The notes under the pieces: model-generated
The model's database searches: none
Seen by the model: only the letters and a program-made list of their open reading frames with translations
Told to the model about the DNA's origin: nothing
DNA from: Pseudomonadota bacterium
Lineage (GTDB): Bacteria > Pseudomonadota > Gammaproteobacteria > Burkholderiales > Burkholderiaceae_C
NCBI GenBank assembly: GCA_018241895.1
Contig: JAFECX010000030.1
Location: 1-55,924, forward strand
DNA length: 55,924 nt
Direction of reading: 5' to 3'
Translations under genes and position numbers: made by a program
Shown here: one piece after another, positions 1 to 9,488 of the stretch
Numbering within the stretch: position 1 is the stretch's first letter
Layout: each line of letters begins with the position of its first letter

Positions 1-2
1 CC

Positions 3-371
<369 letters not shown>

Positions 372-414
372 GCGTCGTGGCGCCCGCCGGCGGCGCGCTC
401 GCGACCTCGAATCG

Positions 415-438
415 AGAACGGCCCGCGGGGGCCGTTCT
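415..438 (+). terminator. intrinsic terminator-like hairpin after aceA
   Basis: A perfect 10-bp stem (AGAACGGCCC paired with GGGCCGTTCT) encloses a 4-base loop and is followed by a short pyrimidine run. It sits 43 bases after the isocitrate lyase stop codon and 9 bases before the next start codon. The U-tract is weak, so termination may be partial. Confidence 0.7.
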
Positions 439-447
439 TCATGACCG

Positions 448-1395
448 ATGCATCGCGCCCCCGTCCGACTGCTGACGCCGGCGATGGCCGGCGTGCTCGA
501 GCGCATCAGACGTGCCCGGCGCCCGGCGCTGCACACGCTCGGGCCCGAGGCCGCGCGTGCCCTGTACGCCGCCGGTGCCGAGGTGCTCGATCTGCCGCGC
601 GCGCCGCTGGCGCGCGTCGAGGACATCACGCTGCCCGGCGGCGACGGCCAGCCGCGGCCCGCGCGCCTGTACGCGCCGAGCCGCGAGCCGTTGCCGGCCC
701 TGCTGTACCTGCACGGCGGCGGCTTCGTCATCGGCAGCCTCGAGACACACGACAGCCTGTGCCGCCAGCTCGCTCTGCGCTCGGGCGGCGCGGTGGTCGC
801 GCTCGACTACAGGCTGGCGCCCGAGCACCGCTTCGCGGCTGCGGTCGACGATGCGTGGGCGGCGCTGCAGGCGCTCGTCGAGCAGCCGGCGCGCTGGGGC
901 CTGGCGAGCGTGCCACCCGCCGTCGGCGGCGACAGCGCCGGCGGCACGCTGGCTGCGGTGAGCGCCCTGCACGCACGCGACCGCGGCTGGCCGCTGGCGC
1001 TGCAACTGCTCGTCACCCCGGGGACGACGGCGTACGCCGACACGCCCTCGCACCGCCTGTTCGGCAACGGCTTCCTGCTCGACACGACGACCATCGAATG
1101 GTTCTTCGCCCAGTACATCGACCGCAGCAAGCGTCGTGACTGGCGCTTCGCACCGCTCGAGGCCGACCTGGACGGTGTGGCGCCCGCATGCATCCTCCTG
1201 GCCGAGTGCGATCCGCTGGTCGACGAGGGCATCGCCTACGCCGACCGACTGCGCGCCGCCGGCGTGCCACTGGACTTCGAGCTGTACCGCGGTGTGACGC
1301 ACGACTTCGTCAAGATGGGCCGCGCGCTGCGCGAGGCCGGCCAGGCGCAGGCCGTGGCCGCAGCGGCGCTGCGGCAGGCGTGGGGCAGCGGCTGA
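448..1395 (+). CDS. alpha/beta hydrolase, hormone-sensitive-lipase family esterase
   Basis: A 315-residue carboxylesterase of the HSL (family IV) type, likely cytoplasmic and acting on short acyl esters. The oxyanion-hole motif HGGG is at residues 89-92. The nucleophile is Ser163 in GGDSAGG, with Asp255 (in AECDPL) and His285 (in GVTHDF) completing the triad. The N-terminal cap region and overall length are normal for the family. The ATG at 448 lies just after the aceA terminator. An alternative frame opening at 441 is only a shadow. The physiological substrate cannot be read from sequence, and no pathway neighbour suggests one. Confidence 0.88.
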   Translation: MHRAPVRLLTPAMAGVLERIRRARRPALHTLGPEAARALYAAGAEVLDLPRAPLARVEDITLPGGDGQPRPARLYAPSREPLPALLYLHGGGFVIGSLETHDSLCRQLALRSGGAVVALDYRLAPEHRFAAAVDDAWAALQALVEQPARWGLASVPPAVGGDSAGGTLAAVSALHARDRGWPLALQLLVTPGTTAYADTPSHRLFGNGFLLDTTTIEWFFAQYIDRSKRRDWRFAPLEADLDGVAPACILLAECDPLVDEGIAYADRLRAAGVPLDFELYRGVTHDFVKMGRALREAGQAQAVAAAALRQAWGSG

Positions 1396-1440
1396 AGCCG
1401 CGGCGGCAGAACGCCTGGGGGAGGGACAATCGTCGCATCC

Positions 1441-1464
1441 GCCTTTTCGCCTTTTCGCCTTTTC
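1441..1464. repeat. 8-bp tandem repeat (GCCTTTTC x3)
   Basis: Three perfect head-to-tail copies of GCCTTTTC plus a partial fourth copy lie between the esterase and the DUF411 gene. The T-rich unit stands out from the surrounding GC-rich sequence. No function can be read from it; the region could carry the promoter of the downstream gene. Confidence 0.85.
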
Positions 1465-1546
1465 GCCTGGCGCCGTGCGCCTTGCGCGGCACGGCGTCGC
1501 GACACGCGGCAGCGGCGCTGCGCACCCCGCTCCAAGGAGATCTCCG

Positions 1547-2059
1547 ATGCCCACGTTCCCCGAATCCGATCCGCTCCATGGCGCCCAGCGCCGCCACTGG
1601 CTGCAGTGGCTGGCCGGCGCGGCGGCTGCGACGGCGCTGCCGGGCTGCTCGCGGGCGCGTCCCGACGACGCGGCGGACCCGGTGCTGATCGAGGTCTGGA
1701 AGGATCCGAGCTGCGGCTGCTGCGGCGACTGGATCCGCCACGTGCAGGCCAACGGCCTGGCGGTGAAAGTCAACGACACGGGCAACGCGGCGATGCGCAG
1801 GCGCCTGGGCATCGACCTGCGTTACGGCTCGTGCCACACGGCGCTGGTCGGCGGCTATGCGCTCGAGGGCCACGTGCCGGCGCGCGAGATCCATCGCCTG
1901 CTGCGCGAGCGTCCCGAGGCCCTCGGCCTGGCCGTGGCGGGGATGCCCGTGGGTTCGCCCGGCATGGACGGCGCGGTCTACGGCGGACGCAAGGATCCGT
2001 ACGACGTGCTGCTGCTGGCGCGCGACGGCAGCGCGACGGTGTACCGGGCCTATCGCTGA
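1547..2059 (+). CDS. DUF411 family protein, probable exported metal-binding lipoprotein
   Basis: A 170-residue protein of the DUF411 family, often found near copper-handling genes, though no copper gene is visible here. The N-terminus has paired arginines (RR at 15-16), a hydrophobic segment and LPGC at 31-34, suggesting Tat-type or lipoprotein export. The conserved core begins with IEVWKDPSCGCCGDW, whose CGCC cysteines (56-59) are the likely metal ligands. A second Cys-His pair occurs in GSCHTALV. The ATG at 1547 was chosen over upstream in-frame codons because AAGGAGAT lies at the right distance before it. Metal binding is inferred from the cysteine pattern and family context. Confidence 0.85.
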   Translation: MPTFPESDPLHGAQRRHWLQWLAGAAAATALPGCSRARPDDAADPVLIEVWKDPSCGCCGDWIRHVQANGLAVKVNDTGNAAMRRRLGIDLRYGSCHTALVGGYALEGHVPAREIHRLLRERPEALGLAVAGMPVGSPGMDGAVYGGRKDPYDVLLLARDGSATVYRAYR

Positions 2060-2077
2060 GCCGCGGGTTTCGGGCCC

Positions 2078-3139
2078 TCAGGTCCTGGCCGGCAGCAGTT
2101 GGTCGCTGGGCGGCGTCACCGGCTGCTGCTGCGCGAAATAGCCTTCGGTGTGGATGAGCGCGGGCGTGGCGCCCAGCGCCTTGACCGCCGCGACGCAGTC
2201 GTCGACGAAGGCCGGGCTGCCGGCGACGAACACGCTGAACGCCGACAGATCGTCGAACAGGCTGGGCAGCAGCGCCGGGATGCGCCCGTGCAGTCCGCTC
2301 CAGCCCGCGGGCTTCGGACCGGTCAGCGTCGGCAAGTAGCGGAAGTTGCGGTGCTTGGCCTCCCACCAGGCCATGATCCCAGAGTCGTAGAGGTCCTGCG
2401 GCTCGCGACCCGAGTACATCAGCGTCACCGGCTCCTTGTAGCCGCGGCGCAGCGCCGCCTCGGCCAGCGCGAGGATCGGCGCCAGCCCCGAGCCCGCCGC
2501 CAGGCACAGCACCGGCGTGTGCGCGCTGGTGTCGCCGATGAAGGTGCCGTAGGGCCCCGACAGCGTCAGCCTGGCGCCGCTCGTGAGCCTCTCGTGCACC
2601 CACTTGCTCGTCGTGCCTTCGTCCTGGCGCGTGATCTGCAGCACGATCTCGCCGTCCTCGCGCGGCGCATTGGCCACCGAATAGCTGCGCGAGGGCACGC
2701 CCGCCGAGGTGTCGCCCAGCATCACGTACTGGCCCGGCCAGTAGCGCATCGGCGTGCCCAGCGGGCGCATGCGCAACTCGACGATGCGTGCCGTGCGCGC
2801 GATGCGGTCGGTGACCACGAACCACATGTTCTCGCGCGGCGCGAAGAGCTTGGGTTTGGCGTCGGCCGTGCCCCACTCGATCACCATCTCGTCGCACAGC
2901 GGCTTGGCCATGCACATGAGGCCATAGCCGGCGCTGCGCTCCTCGGGCGACAGCGCCATGTCGAGCACGAAGCCCTGGTCGTACTCCCCCGAGACGACCT
3001 TGACCTTGCACTCGCCGCAGGCGCCGGCGCGGCAGTTGTTCGGCAGCGCGTAGCCGCCTTTCTCGAGCGCCTCGAGCACGGTGCGCCCGCCGTCGCACGC
3101 GACGGTGCGGCCCGAGGGATGCAGGCGGATGGTGCTCAC
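2078..3139 (-). CDS. ferredoxin/FAD/NAD(P)H oxidoreductase, reductase component of an oxygenase
   Basis: A 353-residue electron-transfer protein. Residues 1-95 form a plant-type [2Fe-2S] ferredoxin domain with Cys36, Cys41, Cys44 and Cys76 (CRAGACGEC pattern). Next comes a ferredoxin-reductase FAD domain with RSYS at 151-154 and an NAD(P) domain with GSGLAP at 216-221. This layout is typical of reductases that feed phenol, toluene, benzoyl-CoA and similar diiron or Rieske oxygenases. The stop codon of the upstream diiron protein gene lies 11 bases before this start, so the two are almost certainly one transcript and one enzyme system. The C-terminal tail is rich in Gln and Pro. Confidence 0.9.
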   Translation of the reverse strand: MSTIRLHPSGRTVACDGGRTVLEALEKGGYALPNNCRAGACGECKVKVVSGEYDQGFVLDMALSPEERSAGYGLMCMAKPLCDEMVIEWGTADAKPKLFAPRENMWFVVTDRIARTARIVELRMRPLGTPMRYWPGQYVMLGDTSAGVPSRSYSVANAPREDGEIVLQITRQDEGTTSKWVHERLTSGARLTLSGPYGTFIGDTSAHTPVLCLAAGSGLAPILALAEAALRRGYKEPVTLMYSGREPQDLYDSGIMAWWEAKHRNFRYLPTLTGPKPAGWSGLHGRIPALLPSLFDDLSAFSVFVAGSPAFVDDCVAAVKALGATPALIHTEGYFAQQQPVTPPSDQLLPART

Positions 3140-3150
3140 GATGTCGAGCT

Positions 3151-4176
3151 TCAGAACACCGGAATGATGTCGACCATGTCGGCGTCGCTCACTTCCTCAC
3201 CGGTGATGCCGACCTCGGGGATGGCCGGGAACGGGATGCCGTACTTGTCGAGCACGCCCTTGAGGTTGAGCATCGCCGCCTTCCAGTTCTGCTTCTTGGC
3301 CTCGTATTCGGGGATGAAGAAGCCGGCCTGGCGTGCCACCGCCTCGATCTCGCGCTGCCAGGCGACGAAGTCCGACGGGATGTCCCAGAAGTCCTCGGGG
3401 GGCTCGTACAGGACGCCCGACAGGAACAGGAAGCCGGCGCGGATCTGCTTGGTGATGAGGGGCTTGTCCGCGAGGTCCATCTTCGGGTAGTCGCGCTCCA
3501 TCAGCGACAGGCAGATCGCCATGTGGCGGCCCTCGTCGCGGCCGATGCTGCGGAACGCCTCCTTGAAGACGGGCTCGGTGCACTTGGCCGCCATCTGGTG
3601 GAAGATGGTCGCGGCGGCGATCTCGCCCATCAGGAACGAGCTGAACAGCACGGCGAGGCTGTACCTGGGCACGGCGCTCTTGTAGCCGCTCCAGTAGCGC
3701 GCGCCGTTGTGGTACAGCCAGTGCGCATTGCGCTGCGCCTTGCGCCCGGTCTCGGTCTTGGGCACATAGGTGAGCGGATCGGGGTGCTCGAGCAGCTTCG
3801 TGACGAACAGGCCGCACACCTGCTCGTGGTTCTGCTCGTCGCGCGTGACGCTGAAGAAGCAGCGGCGCACCGGGTCCTCCTCGTGCGCCTCATAGGTCTT
3901 GATCATCGCGGCGGCGAACACGGGCGGCGCCGAGGCGTCGAACACCGACAGCACCGTCCACCAGTAGGCGATCGCCTCGCGCTCGGCCCACGAGTACTTC
4001 GAGGGGTCGAAGCTGTCCCAGGGCAGCTTCTTCGGATCCCAGGTCTCGCGCTGCGAGGCGTCCCAGATTTCCTCGAGCTTCTTCGTGTGCGCCTGCCAGC
4101 TCAGCGGATAGACGTTGGGCTGCTCGATGGGCGGGGGCAGCGCCATCGTCTGCGCGAGTCGCTCGTGCTTGGCCAT
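3151..4176 (-). CDS. ferritin-like diiron oxygenase/oxidase of unknown substrate
   Basis: A 341-residue helical protein with a ferritin-like diiron signature: DEQNH (Glu114, His117) in one helix, Glu185 in FLMGEIAAAT, and DEGRH (Glu215, His218). Glu185 and the second DExxH are separated by 28 residues, fitting the EX28-37DExxH pattern of AurF-like and R2-like proteins. At the matching place before the first DExxH the only carboxylate is Asp80, as in ribonucleotide reductase R2. The length resembles AurF-type N-oxygenases (about 340), but I cannot assign a substrate. The ATG at 4176 has AAGGAGACC just upstream. It is paired with the reductase gene and preceded by an FNR-type site. Confidence 0.8.
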   Translation of the reverse strand: MAKHERLAQTMALPPPIEQPNVYPLSWQAHTKKLEEIWDASQRETWDPKKLPWDSFDPSKYSWAEREAIAYWWTVLSVFDASAPPVFAAAMIKTYEAHEEDPVRRCFFSVTRDEQNHEQVCGLFVTKLLEHPDPLTYVPKTETGRKAQRNAHWLYHNGARYWSGYKSAVPRYSLAVLFSSFLMGEIAAATIFHQMAAKCTEPVFKEAFRSIGRDEGRHMAICLSLMERDYPKMDLADKPLITKQIRAGFLFLSGVLYEPPEDFWDIPSDFVAWQREIEAVARQAGFFIPEYEAKKQNWKAAMLNLKGVLDKYGIPFPAIPEVGITGEEVSDADMVDIIPVF

Positions 4177-4287
4177 CGGGGTCTCCTTGCGGTTCGGGGA
4201 CGATTCCGAGCGTGCACCGGCAGACGCGCCGGCCGACACGCGACCGTGTCGCCCGGCGCGCCGATCGGCCGCTCGCCGACCCCCTTC

Positions 4288-4301
4288 TTGATCTGGATCA
4301 A
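4288..4301 (-). promoter_or_regulatory. FNR/Anr-type binding site upstream of the diiron oxygenase gene
   Basis: The sequence TTGATCTGGATCAA is a perfect match to the TTGAT-N4-ATCAA consensus for the oxygen-sensing regulators FNR and Anr. Its centre is about 118 bases upstream of the diiron protein start codon. The only other gene nearby (ygfZ) ends towards it rather than starting from it. Control of the oxygenase operon by oxygen level is therefore the natural reading. Activation or repression cannot be decided without the transcription start. Confidence 0.7.
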
Positions 4302-4461
4302 AACGGCGTTCGAGTCTATCGCAGGCAGGCTGCGGGCCGGTGGCGGGAGCCCGGCGAGTGCTCTTCCACGGCGCGGTCTTTGCGGCTGCGTGGCGGCTGC
4401 AGCGGCGGCAAGCCGAGCCCCCGGCGGCCACTGGCCAGCGTGATGCGGGCGGGTTGCCGCC

Positions 4462-5451
4462 TCACTCGGGTTGCGCAGGAACCGGGTAGGGCTGCGGCAC
4501 AACCACGCTCAGCGCGGGACCCGCGGCGCTCCCGGCACGCAGTTCGCCTCGCGCAACCGCCTCGATCTTGAGCGCCGCCAGTGCCGCATGTCTGCCGGCA
4601 TGGCTGGCAGCGAGTGCCACCAGACCCGCGGGTTGCGTCGGGTCCGCCGCGTCGAACAACTCGTCGCCGGCCGCGAGCGGCACCTCGCTCGCCAGCACGT
4701 AGCCGCGGCGCTTGAGCGTGCCGCGGTACTGGCTGCGCGCGACCACCTCCTGGCCGGGGTAGCAGCCCTTGTCGAAGGCGACGCCGCCGGCGAGCTCCAG
4801 ATTGACCATCTGCGGCACGAACTGCTCGGCGGTCGCGGCAACGATGCGCGGCACACCGCTCAGGGCTTCGAGCCAGCGCCAGACGTCGGTGCCGAGCGCC
4901 GGCAGTGGCGGCGGCGCCGGCGTGCCCGCGAACAACGCGCGCGGCACCTCGACGCCGTCGATGCGGGCCGGCGGCAGCGTGATCAGGTCGCCACCGTCGG
5001 CCTGCAGGCGGCGCCAGGCGGACGCCGGGGCACCGCGTGCGGCCATCGCCTCGGTACCGGCCAGCCCCCACAGGGGCAGCTCGGCGGTGGCGTCGTCGAG
5101 CCGGCATCTGGCACGCAGCACGAACCTCGACAGGCGCTCGAGCGTCGCAGCCAGCAGCTCCGCGCTGCAGGCGAGCAGGACCGCGCCGTCGCCGCCTTGC
5201 CAGACCACGAAGCTCGCCAGCAACCGCCCCTTGGGCGAGCAGTAGCCGGCCAGTCGCGCGTGCGCGGCATCCAGATGCTGGATGTCGTTCGTGAGCTGGC
5301 TGTGCAGGAAGCTCTTCGCGTCGTCGCCGCGCGCGCGCATCACGCCCCAGTCGCTCAGCCGCACGGCGCCCGAGGGCAGGGCGGCTGCCTCCGGCGAGGA
5401 AGGCGTGGCAGAAGACGGAGGACTCGACGCGGCACTCGGCGGGACACTCAT
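4462..5451 (-). CDS. ygfZ: folate-binding protein YgfZ, iron-sulfur cluster repair/assembly factor
   Basis: A 329-residue member of the YgfZ/GcvT-like family, which uses tetrahydrofolate and helps maintain certain Fe-S enzymes such as MiaB. The diagnostic motif KGCYPGQE is present (Lys228, Cys230), preceded by FVPQMVNLELAGGVAFD. The first 25 or so residues are Ser/Pro/Ala-rich and probably disordered. The ATG at 5451 was preferred because longer in-frame extensions are low-complexity and would run into mltG on the other strand. It is divergent from mltG with only 25 bases between the start codons, so the two promoters must overlap. Confidence 0.9.
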   Translation of the reverse strand: MSVPPSAASSPPSSATPSSPEAAALPSGAVRLSDWGVMRARGDDAKSFLHSQLTNDIQHLDAAHARLAGYCSPKGRLLASFVVWQGGDGAVLLACSAELLAATLERLSRFVLRARCRLDDATAELPLWGLAGTEAMAARGAPASAWRRLQADGGDLITLPPARIDGVEVPRALFAGTPAPPPLPALGTDVWRWLEALSGVPRIVAATAEQFVPQMVNLELAGGVAFDKGCYPGQEVVARSQYRGTLKRRGYVLASEVPLAAGDELFDAADPTQPAGLVALAASHAGRHAALAALKIEAVARGELRAGSAAGPALSVVVPQPYPVPAQPE

Positions 5452-5476
5452 GGCCGGCTGATTATGATGAGCCGCG

Positions 5477-6499
5477 ATGGTTGCGCGTTCTCGAGGGCTT
5501 CGGCTGCGGCTGCTGCCGGCCGTGGCCGGCGTGCTGCTGCTGTCGCTGGCGATGGCCGCCGCGGCGCTCTGGTGGTGGGTCGAGCGGCCGTTGCCGCTGG
5601 CCGGCGAGCGTGCCGAACTGTCGATCGAATCGGGCATGGGCCCGCGCCAGGTCGCCCAGGCCTGGGTCGGCGCCGGCGTGCAGACCTCGCCGTGGCTGCT
5701 GTACGAGTGGTTCCGCTGGTCGGGGCAGGCGCGACGCATCCGCGCCGGCAGCTACGAGATCGATCCCGGCATCTCGCCGCGGCGGCTGCTGGCGAAGATG
5801 GTGCAGGGCGAGGAGACGCTCGAGCAGGTGCGCTTCGTCGAGGGCTGGACGGTGCGCCAGATGCGCGCGGCGCTGGAGGGCGCGCCGCACCTGCGGCTCG
5901 CCAGCGCCGGCATGAGCGACGCCGAGCTGATGGCCGCGCTCGGTGCACCGGGCGTGCCGGCCGAAGGGCGCTTCTTCCCCGACACCTATCTGTACAGCCG
6001 CGGCGTGAGCGACCTCACCGTGCTGCGCCGCGCGCTGCACGCGATGAACGACCGCCTGGCCGCGGCCTGGGCCGAGCGCAGCCCCGGTCTGCCGCTGGCC
6101 GGCCCCGAGCAGGCGTTGATCCTGGCCTCGATCGTCGAGAAGGAGACCGGGCTGGCGGCCGACCGCGGCCTGATTGCCGGCGTGCTCCTCAACCGCCTGC
6201 GCGCCGGCATGCCGCTGCAGACCGACCCGACGGTGATCTACGGCCTGGGCGAGGCCTTCGACGGCAACCTGCGCAAGCGCGACCTGCGCGCCGACACGGC
6301 CTACAACACCTACACGCGCGCCGGGCTGCCGCCGACGCCGATCGCGCTGCCGAGCCTGGCGTCGTTGCGCGCCGTGGTGCGCCCCGAGCCGACGCGGGCG
6401 CTGTACTTCGTGGCGCGCGGCGACGGCAGCAGTGCCTTCAGCGACAACCTCGCCGACCATAATCGCGCCGTGAACAAGTTCCAGCGCGGCACACGATGA
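5477..6499 (+). CDS. mltG: endolytic peptidoglycan transglycosylase MltG
   Basis: A 340-residue inner-membrane lytic transglycosylase of the YceG/MltG family, thought to cut nascent glycan strands and terminate their growth. A single transmembrane segment covers residues 12-36, after an Arg-rich cytoplasmic start. The periplasmic catalytic domain has the motif ASIVEKETG (Glu221/Glu223) and the family hallmarks [11 protein letters not shown] and [15 protein letters not shown]. It ends in an ATGA overlap with tmk, starting the conserved mltG-tmk-holB-pilZ-tatD order of beta- and gammaproteobacteria. Confidence 0.95.
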   Translation: MVARSRGLRLRLLPAVAGVLLLSLAMAAAALWWWVERPLPLAGERAELSIESGMGPRQVAQAWVGAGVQTSPWLLYEWFRWSGQARRIRAGSYEIDPGISPRRLLAKMVQGEETLEQVRFVEGWTVRQMRAALEGAPHLRLASAGMSDAELMAALGAPGVPAEGRFFPDTYLYSRGVSDLTVLRRALHAMNDRLAAAWAERSPGLPLAGPEQALILASIVEKETGLAADRGLIAGVLLNRLRAGMPLQTDPTVIYGLGEAFDGNLRKRDLRADTAYNTYTRAGLPPTPIALPSLASLRAVVRPEPTRALYFVARGDGSSAFSDNLADHNRAVNKFQRGTR

Positions 6500-7125
6500 G
6501 CAAGCCGGCCCCGGTCGGCCGCTTCGTGACCCTCGAGGGCATCGACGGCGCCGGCAAGAGTTCGCACCTCGAGGCGCTGGCCGCGTGGCTGCGCGGCCAC
6601 GGCCACGAGGTGGTGCTCACGCGCGAGCCGGGCGGCACGGCGCTGGCCGAGGCGCTGCGCGAGCTCGTGCTGCACCAGCCGATGGACGCGCTCACCGAAG
6701 CGCTGCTCGTGTTTGCCGCACGGCGCGACCACCTGCGCGCGCTGATCGAGCCGGCGCTGGCGCGTGGAGCCACCGTGCTGTGCGACCGCTACGCCGATGC
6801 GACGTTCGCCTACCAGGGCGCGGGGCGCGGCTTCGACCGCGAGCGGCTGGCGGTGCTCGAGCGCTGGGTGCAGCAGGGCCGCGAGCCCGACCTCACGCTG
6901 TGGTTCGACGTCGATGCGGCCACCGCTGCCGCGCGCCGTGCCGCCGTGCGCGCGCCCGACCGCTTCGAGGGCGAGGACCTGGCCTTCTTCGAGCGCGTGC
7001 GCGCCGGCTACGCCGAGCGCGCCGGCGCCGCCGCTGCGCGTTTCGTTCGACTGGACGCCTCGCATCCGCCGGCCGCGGTATGGCAGCAGATCGAGGCCGC
7101 CATGTCGGCGCGCGGCTGGTGGTGA
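6496..7125 (+). CDS. tmk: thymidylate kinase
   Basis: A 209-residue dTMP kinase that phosphorylates dTMP to dTDP for DNA synthesis. The P-loop is in [11 protein letters not shown] (residues 13-23). It is followed by TREPGG, which positions dTMP, then the DRY-type motif CDRYADAT and the substrate segment AYQGAGRG. Its ATG overlaps the mltG stop by 4 bases, and its TGA overlaps the GTG of holB, so the genes are translationally coupled. Confidence 0.95.
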   Translation: MSKPAPVGRFVTLEGIDGAGKSSHLEALAAWLRGHGHEVVLTREPGGTALAEALRELVLHQPMDALTEALLVFAARRDHLRALIEPALARGATVLCDRYADATFAYQGAGRGFDRERLAVLERWVQQGREPDLTLWFDVDAATAAARRAAVRAPDRFEGEDLAFFERVRAGYAERAGAAAARFVRLDASHPPAAVWQQIEAAMSARGWW

Positions 7126-8222
7126 GCAAGGGCGCCGCAACGGCCGGTGCGCCGCCCGGCCTGACCGTCGACGAGTCCGGCGCGCTGCCGCTGCCCTGGC
7201 TCGAGTCCACGCTGCGCGAGACGCTCGCACGCCAGCAAGGGCATGCGCTGCTGCTGCACGCGGCACCGGGCATCGGCGCGCTGGCGTTCTCGGCCTGCCT
7301 GGCGCAGAGCTGGCTGTGCGAGGCGCCGGGCACCGGCGGCCTGGCGTGCGGGCGCTGCGCGAGTTGCCGCGCCGTCCAGGGCCACGTGCACCCCGACCTG
7401 CATGTGCTGCTGCCCGAGGCGCTGCGCCGTGAGACCGGCTGGCTGCTGGCCGACGACAAGCCCGAGGGCGAGGAGGGCAAGCGCAAGCCCAGCCGCCAGA
7501 TCCGCATCGACGAGGTGCGCGCCGCCATCGACTGGGTGGGGCGCACCAGCGCGCGCGGCCGCGGCAAGGCTTGGGTGCTGCACCCGGTCGAAGCGCTCAA
7601 CGAGCATTCGGCCAGTGCACTGCTCAAGACCGCCGAGGAGCCGCCCGCGGGCACGCGGCTCGTGCTGACCTGCAGCGACCCGCTGGCGATCCTGCCGACG
7701 GTGCGCAGCCGCTGCCATCGCGTGGCGCTGGCACCGCCCGCAGCCGAAGTGGCCGCGCCGTGGCTGGCTGCGCTGGGCGTGGCCCGGGCCGACGTGCTGC
7801 TGGCCGGCTGCGGCGGGCGCCCGCTGGACGCGCTGGCTCTCGCGCGCGACGGCATCGATGCCGCGGCCTGGGAGGCGCTGCCGACGGCCATCGCGCAGGG
7901 CCGGGCGCAGGCGCTGGCCGGCTGGCCGGTGCCGCGGGCGCTGGATGCCCTGTTCAAGCTGTGCGGCGACGCGCTGGCCCGCGCGGCGGGCGCGCCGACG
8001 CGCTACTTCGATGCGCGCCGGCTGCCCGCCGACGCGGATGTCGCGCGGCTGGCCGATTGGTCGCGCGAGCTGCAGCGCATCGCCCGCCACGCCGATCACC
8101 CGTGGCACGAGGCGCTGATGATCGACGCGCTGGTAGCGCGCGCGCACTGGGCGCTGATGCCCACAGCGTCACGCTCGCCGCTGCCGCCAGCCGGGCGGCG
8201 CTTGGATACACTGAACGGATGA
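7122..8222 (+). CDS. holB: DNA polymerase III delta-prime subunit
   Basis: A 366-residue clamp-loader subunit. The P-loop is degenerate ([12 protein letters not shown]), as usual for delta-prime, which does not hydrolyse ATP. Four zinc-type cysteines are visible (66, 76, 79 and 82, around CGRCASC), followed by [16 protein letters not shown] and RSRCHRV match the SRC motif of clamp-loader proteins. The start is a GTG at 7122 that overlaps the tmk stop as GTGA; another GTG lies directly before it. It ends in an ATGA overlap with pilZ. Confidence 0.93.
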   Translation: MSKGAATAGAPPGLTVDESGALPLPWLESTLRETLARQQGHALLLHAAPGIGALAFSACLAQSWLCEAPGTGGLACGRCASCRAVQGHVHPDLHVLLPEALRRETGWLLADDKPEGEEGKRKPSRQIRIDEVRAAIDWVGRTSARGRGKAWVLHPVEALNEHSASALLKTAEEPPAGTRLVLTCSDPLAILPTVRSRCHRVALAPPAAEVAAPWLAALGVARADVLLAGCGGRPLDALALARDGIDAAAWEALPTAIAQGRAQALAGWPVPRALDALFKLCGDALARAAGAPTRYFDARRLPADADVARLADWSRELQRIARHADHPWHEALMIDALVARAHWALMPTASRSPLPPAGRRLDTLNG

Positions 8223-8635
8223 GCGAACGCGGCGAACGCATCACCACGCGCGCGGCCCACCTCGGCCCGCCGCAGCCATCGGTGCCGGGCACGCCGTCGC
8301 GGCCGAGCGTGATCCAGCTCGTCTTCCGCGAAAAGGGCGCGCTGTACGCGGCCTACATCCCGTTGCTGGCCGACGGCGGCCTGTTCGTGCCCACGACGCG
8401 CGAGTACCGCCTGGGCGACGACATCTACCTGCTGCTGTCGCTGCCCGACGACCCGCAGCGCTTCCCGGTCGCCGGCAAGGTGGCCTGGATCACGCCCACC
8501 AACGCCTCGGGCGGACGCACGCAGGGCGTCGGCGTGCGCTTTCCGAACGACGACAAGACACGCCAGCTCAAGATCAAGATCGAGGAACTCCTCGGCACGA
8601 GCCTGCAGTCGTCCAAGCCGACGCAGACGATCTGA
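8219..8635 (+). CDS. pilZ: type IV pilus-associated PilZ domain protein
   Basis: A 138-residue PilZ-domain protein encoded directly after holB, the same position as Pseudomonas pilZ. The domain spans about residues 30-125 (LVFREKGALYAAYIP, GGLFVPTT, VAGKVAWITP, GVGVRF). The N-terminus lacks an RxxxR motif of the classical c-di-GMP-binding kind. This is usual for the PilZ orthologue itself, which acts in pilus biogenesis through protein contacts. It overlaps holB by 4 bases. Confidence 0.9.
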   Translation: MSERGERITTRAAHLGPPQPSVPGTPSRPSVIQLVFREKGALYAAYIPLLADGGLFVPTTREYRLGDDIYLLLSLPDDPQRFPVAGKVAWITPTNASGGRTQGVGVRFPNDDKTRQLKIKIEELLGTSLQSSKPTQTI

Positions 8636-8693
8636 GACCTGTGAGCGCATCACCCGCGGCCGCGCGGCCGCCGCGCTTTCGCGTGCACGCAGC

Positions 8694-9488
8694 ATGTTCG
8701 TCGATTCGCACTGCCACCTGAGCTTTCCCGAGCTGCGCGAGCGCATCGACCAGATCCGCGCCGAGATGGCCACGGCACGGGTCGCGCGGGCGCTGTGCAT
8801 CTGCACGACGCTCGAGGAGTTTCCCGCCGTGCACGCGCTGGCCGCCGCGTACGACAACCTGTGGGCGACGGTCGGCGTGCATCCCGACACCGAAGGCATG
8901 GCCGAGCCGGCGGCAGCCGACCTCGTCGAGCGGGCCCGGCTGGCGCGCGTGGTGGCGATCGGCGAAACCGGGCTCGACTACTACCGGCTCAACGGCCGCA
9001 GCATCGAGGACATGGCCTGGCAGCGTGAGCGCTTTCGCGTGCACATCGCGGCCGCGCTGCAGACCGGGCTGCCGCTGGTCGTGCACACGCGCGCCGCCGG
9101 CGCCGACACGCTCGAGCTGCTGCGCCGGCACGGCCGCGGCCACGTGCGCGGCGTCTTTCACTGCTTCACCGAGACGATGGAGGTGGCGCGCGAGGCGGTG
9201 GCGATGGGTTTTCACGTGTCGTTCTCGGGCATCCTCACGTTCCGCAATGCCGAGGCGCTGCGCGAGGTGGCGCGCTGGGTGCCGCTCGAGCGCTGCCTGA
9301 TCGAGACCGACAGCCCCTATCTCGCGCCGGTGCCGCACCGCGGCAAGATCAACTCGCCGGCGTACGTGCCGCAGATCGCGGCGATGCTGGCCGAAGTCAA
9401 AGGCTTGCCGCTCGAGGAGGTGGCGCGCGCCACCAGCGCGAACTTCGAGTCCTTGTTCGGCGTGCCCGCCCTGGACGCGTCACCGTGA
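8694..9488 (+). CDS. TatD family metal-dependent hydrolase (YcfH type)
   Basis: A 264-residue TIM-barrel metallohydrolase, annotated in the family as a deoxyribonuclease. Metal-binding motifs are in the expected order: DSHCHL near the N-terminus, GETGLDYY, VVHTRAA, GVFHCF and ETDSPYLAP. Length and motifs match YcfH rather than TatD proper, and the position after holB-pilZ is the usual one for ycfH. It lies 58 bases after pilZ and overlaps the next gene by 4 bases. Biochemical role is inferred from the family only. Confidence 0.92.
   Translation: MFVDSHCHLSFPELRERIDQIRAEMATARVARALCICTTLEEFPAVHALAAAYDNLWATVGVHPDTEGMAEPAAADLVERARLARVVAIGETGLDYYRLNGRSIEDMAWQRERFRVHIAAALQTGLPLVVHTRAAGADTLELLRRHGRGHVRGVFHCFTETMEVAREAVAMGFHVSFSGILTFRNAEALREVARWVPLERCLIETDSPYLAPVPHRGKINSPAYVPQIAAMLAEVKGLPLEEVARATSANFESLFGVPALDASP

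Noticed and set aside
439..1812. Minus-strand frame of 457 codons opposite the esterase and DUF411 genes
   Set aside because: It is Arg/Ala/Gln-rich, has no motif and overlaps two well-supported plus-strand genes.
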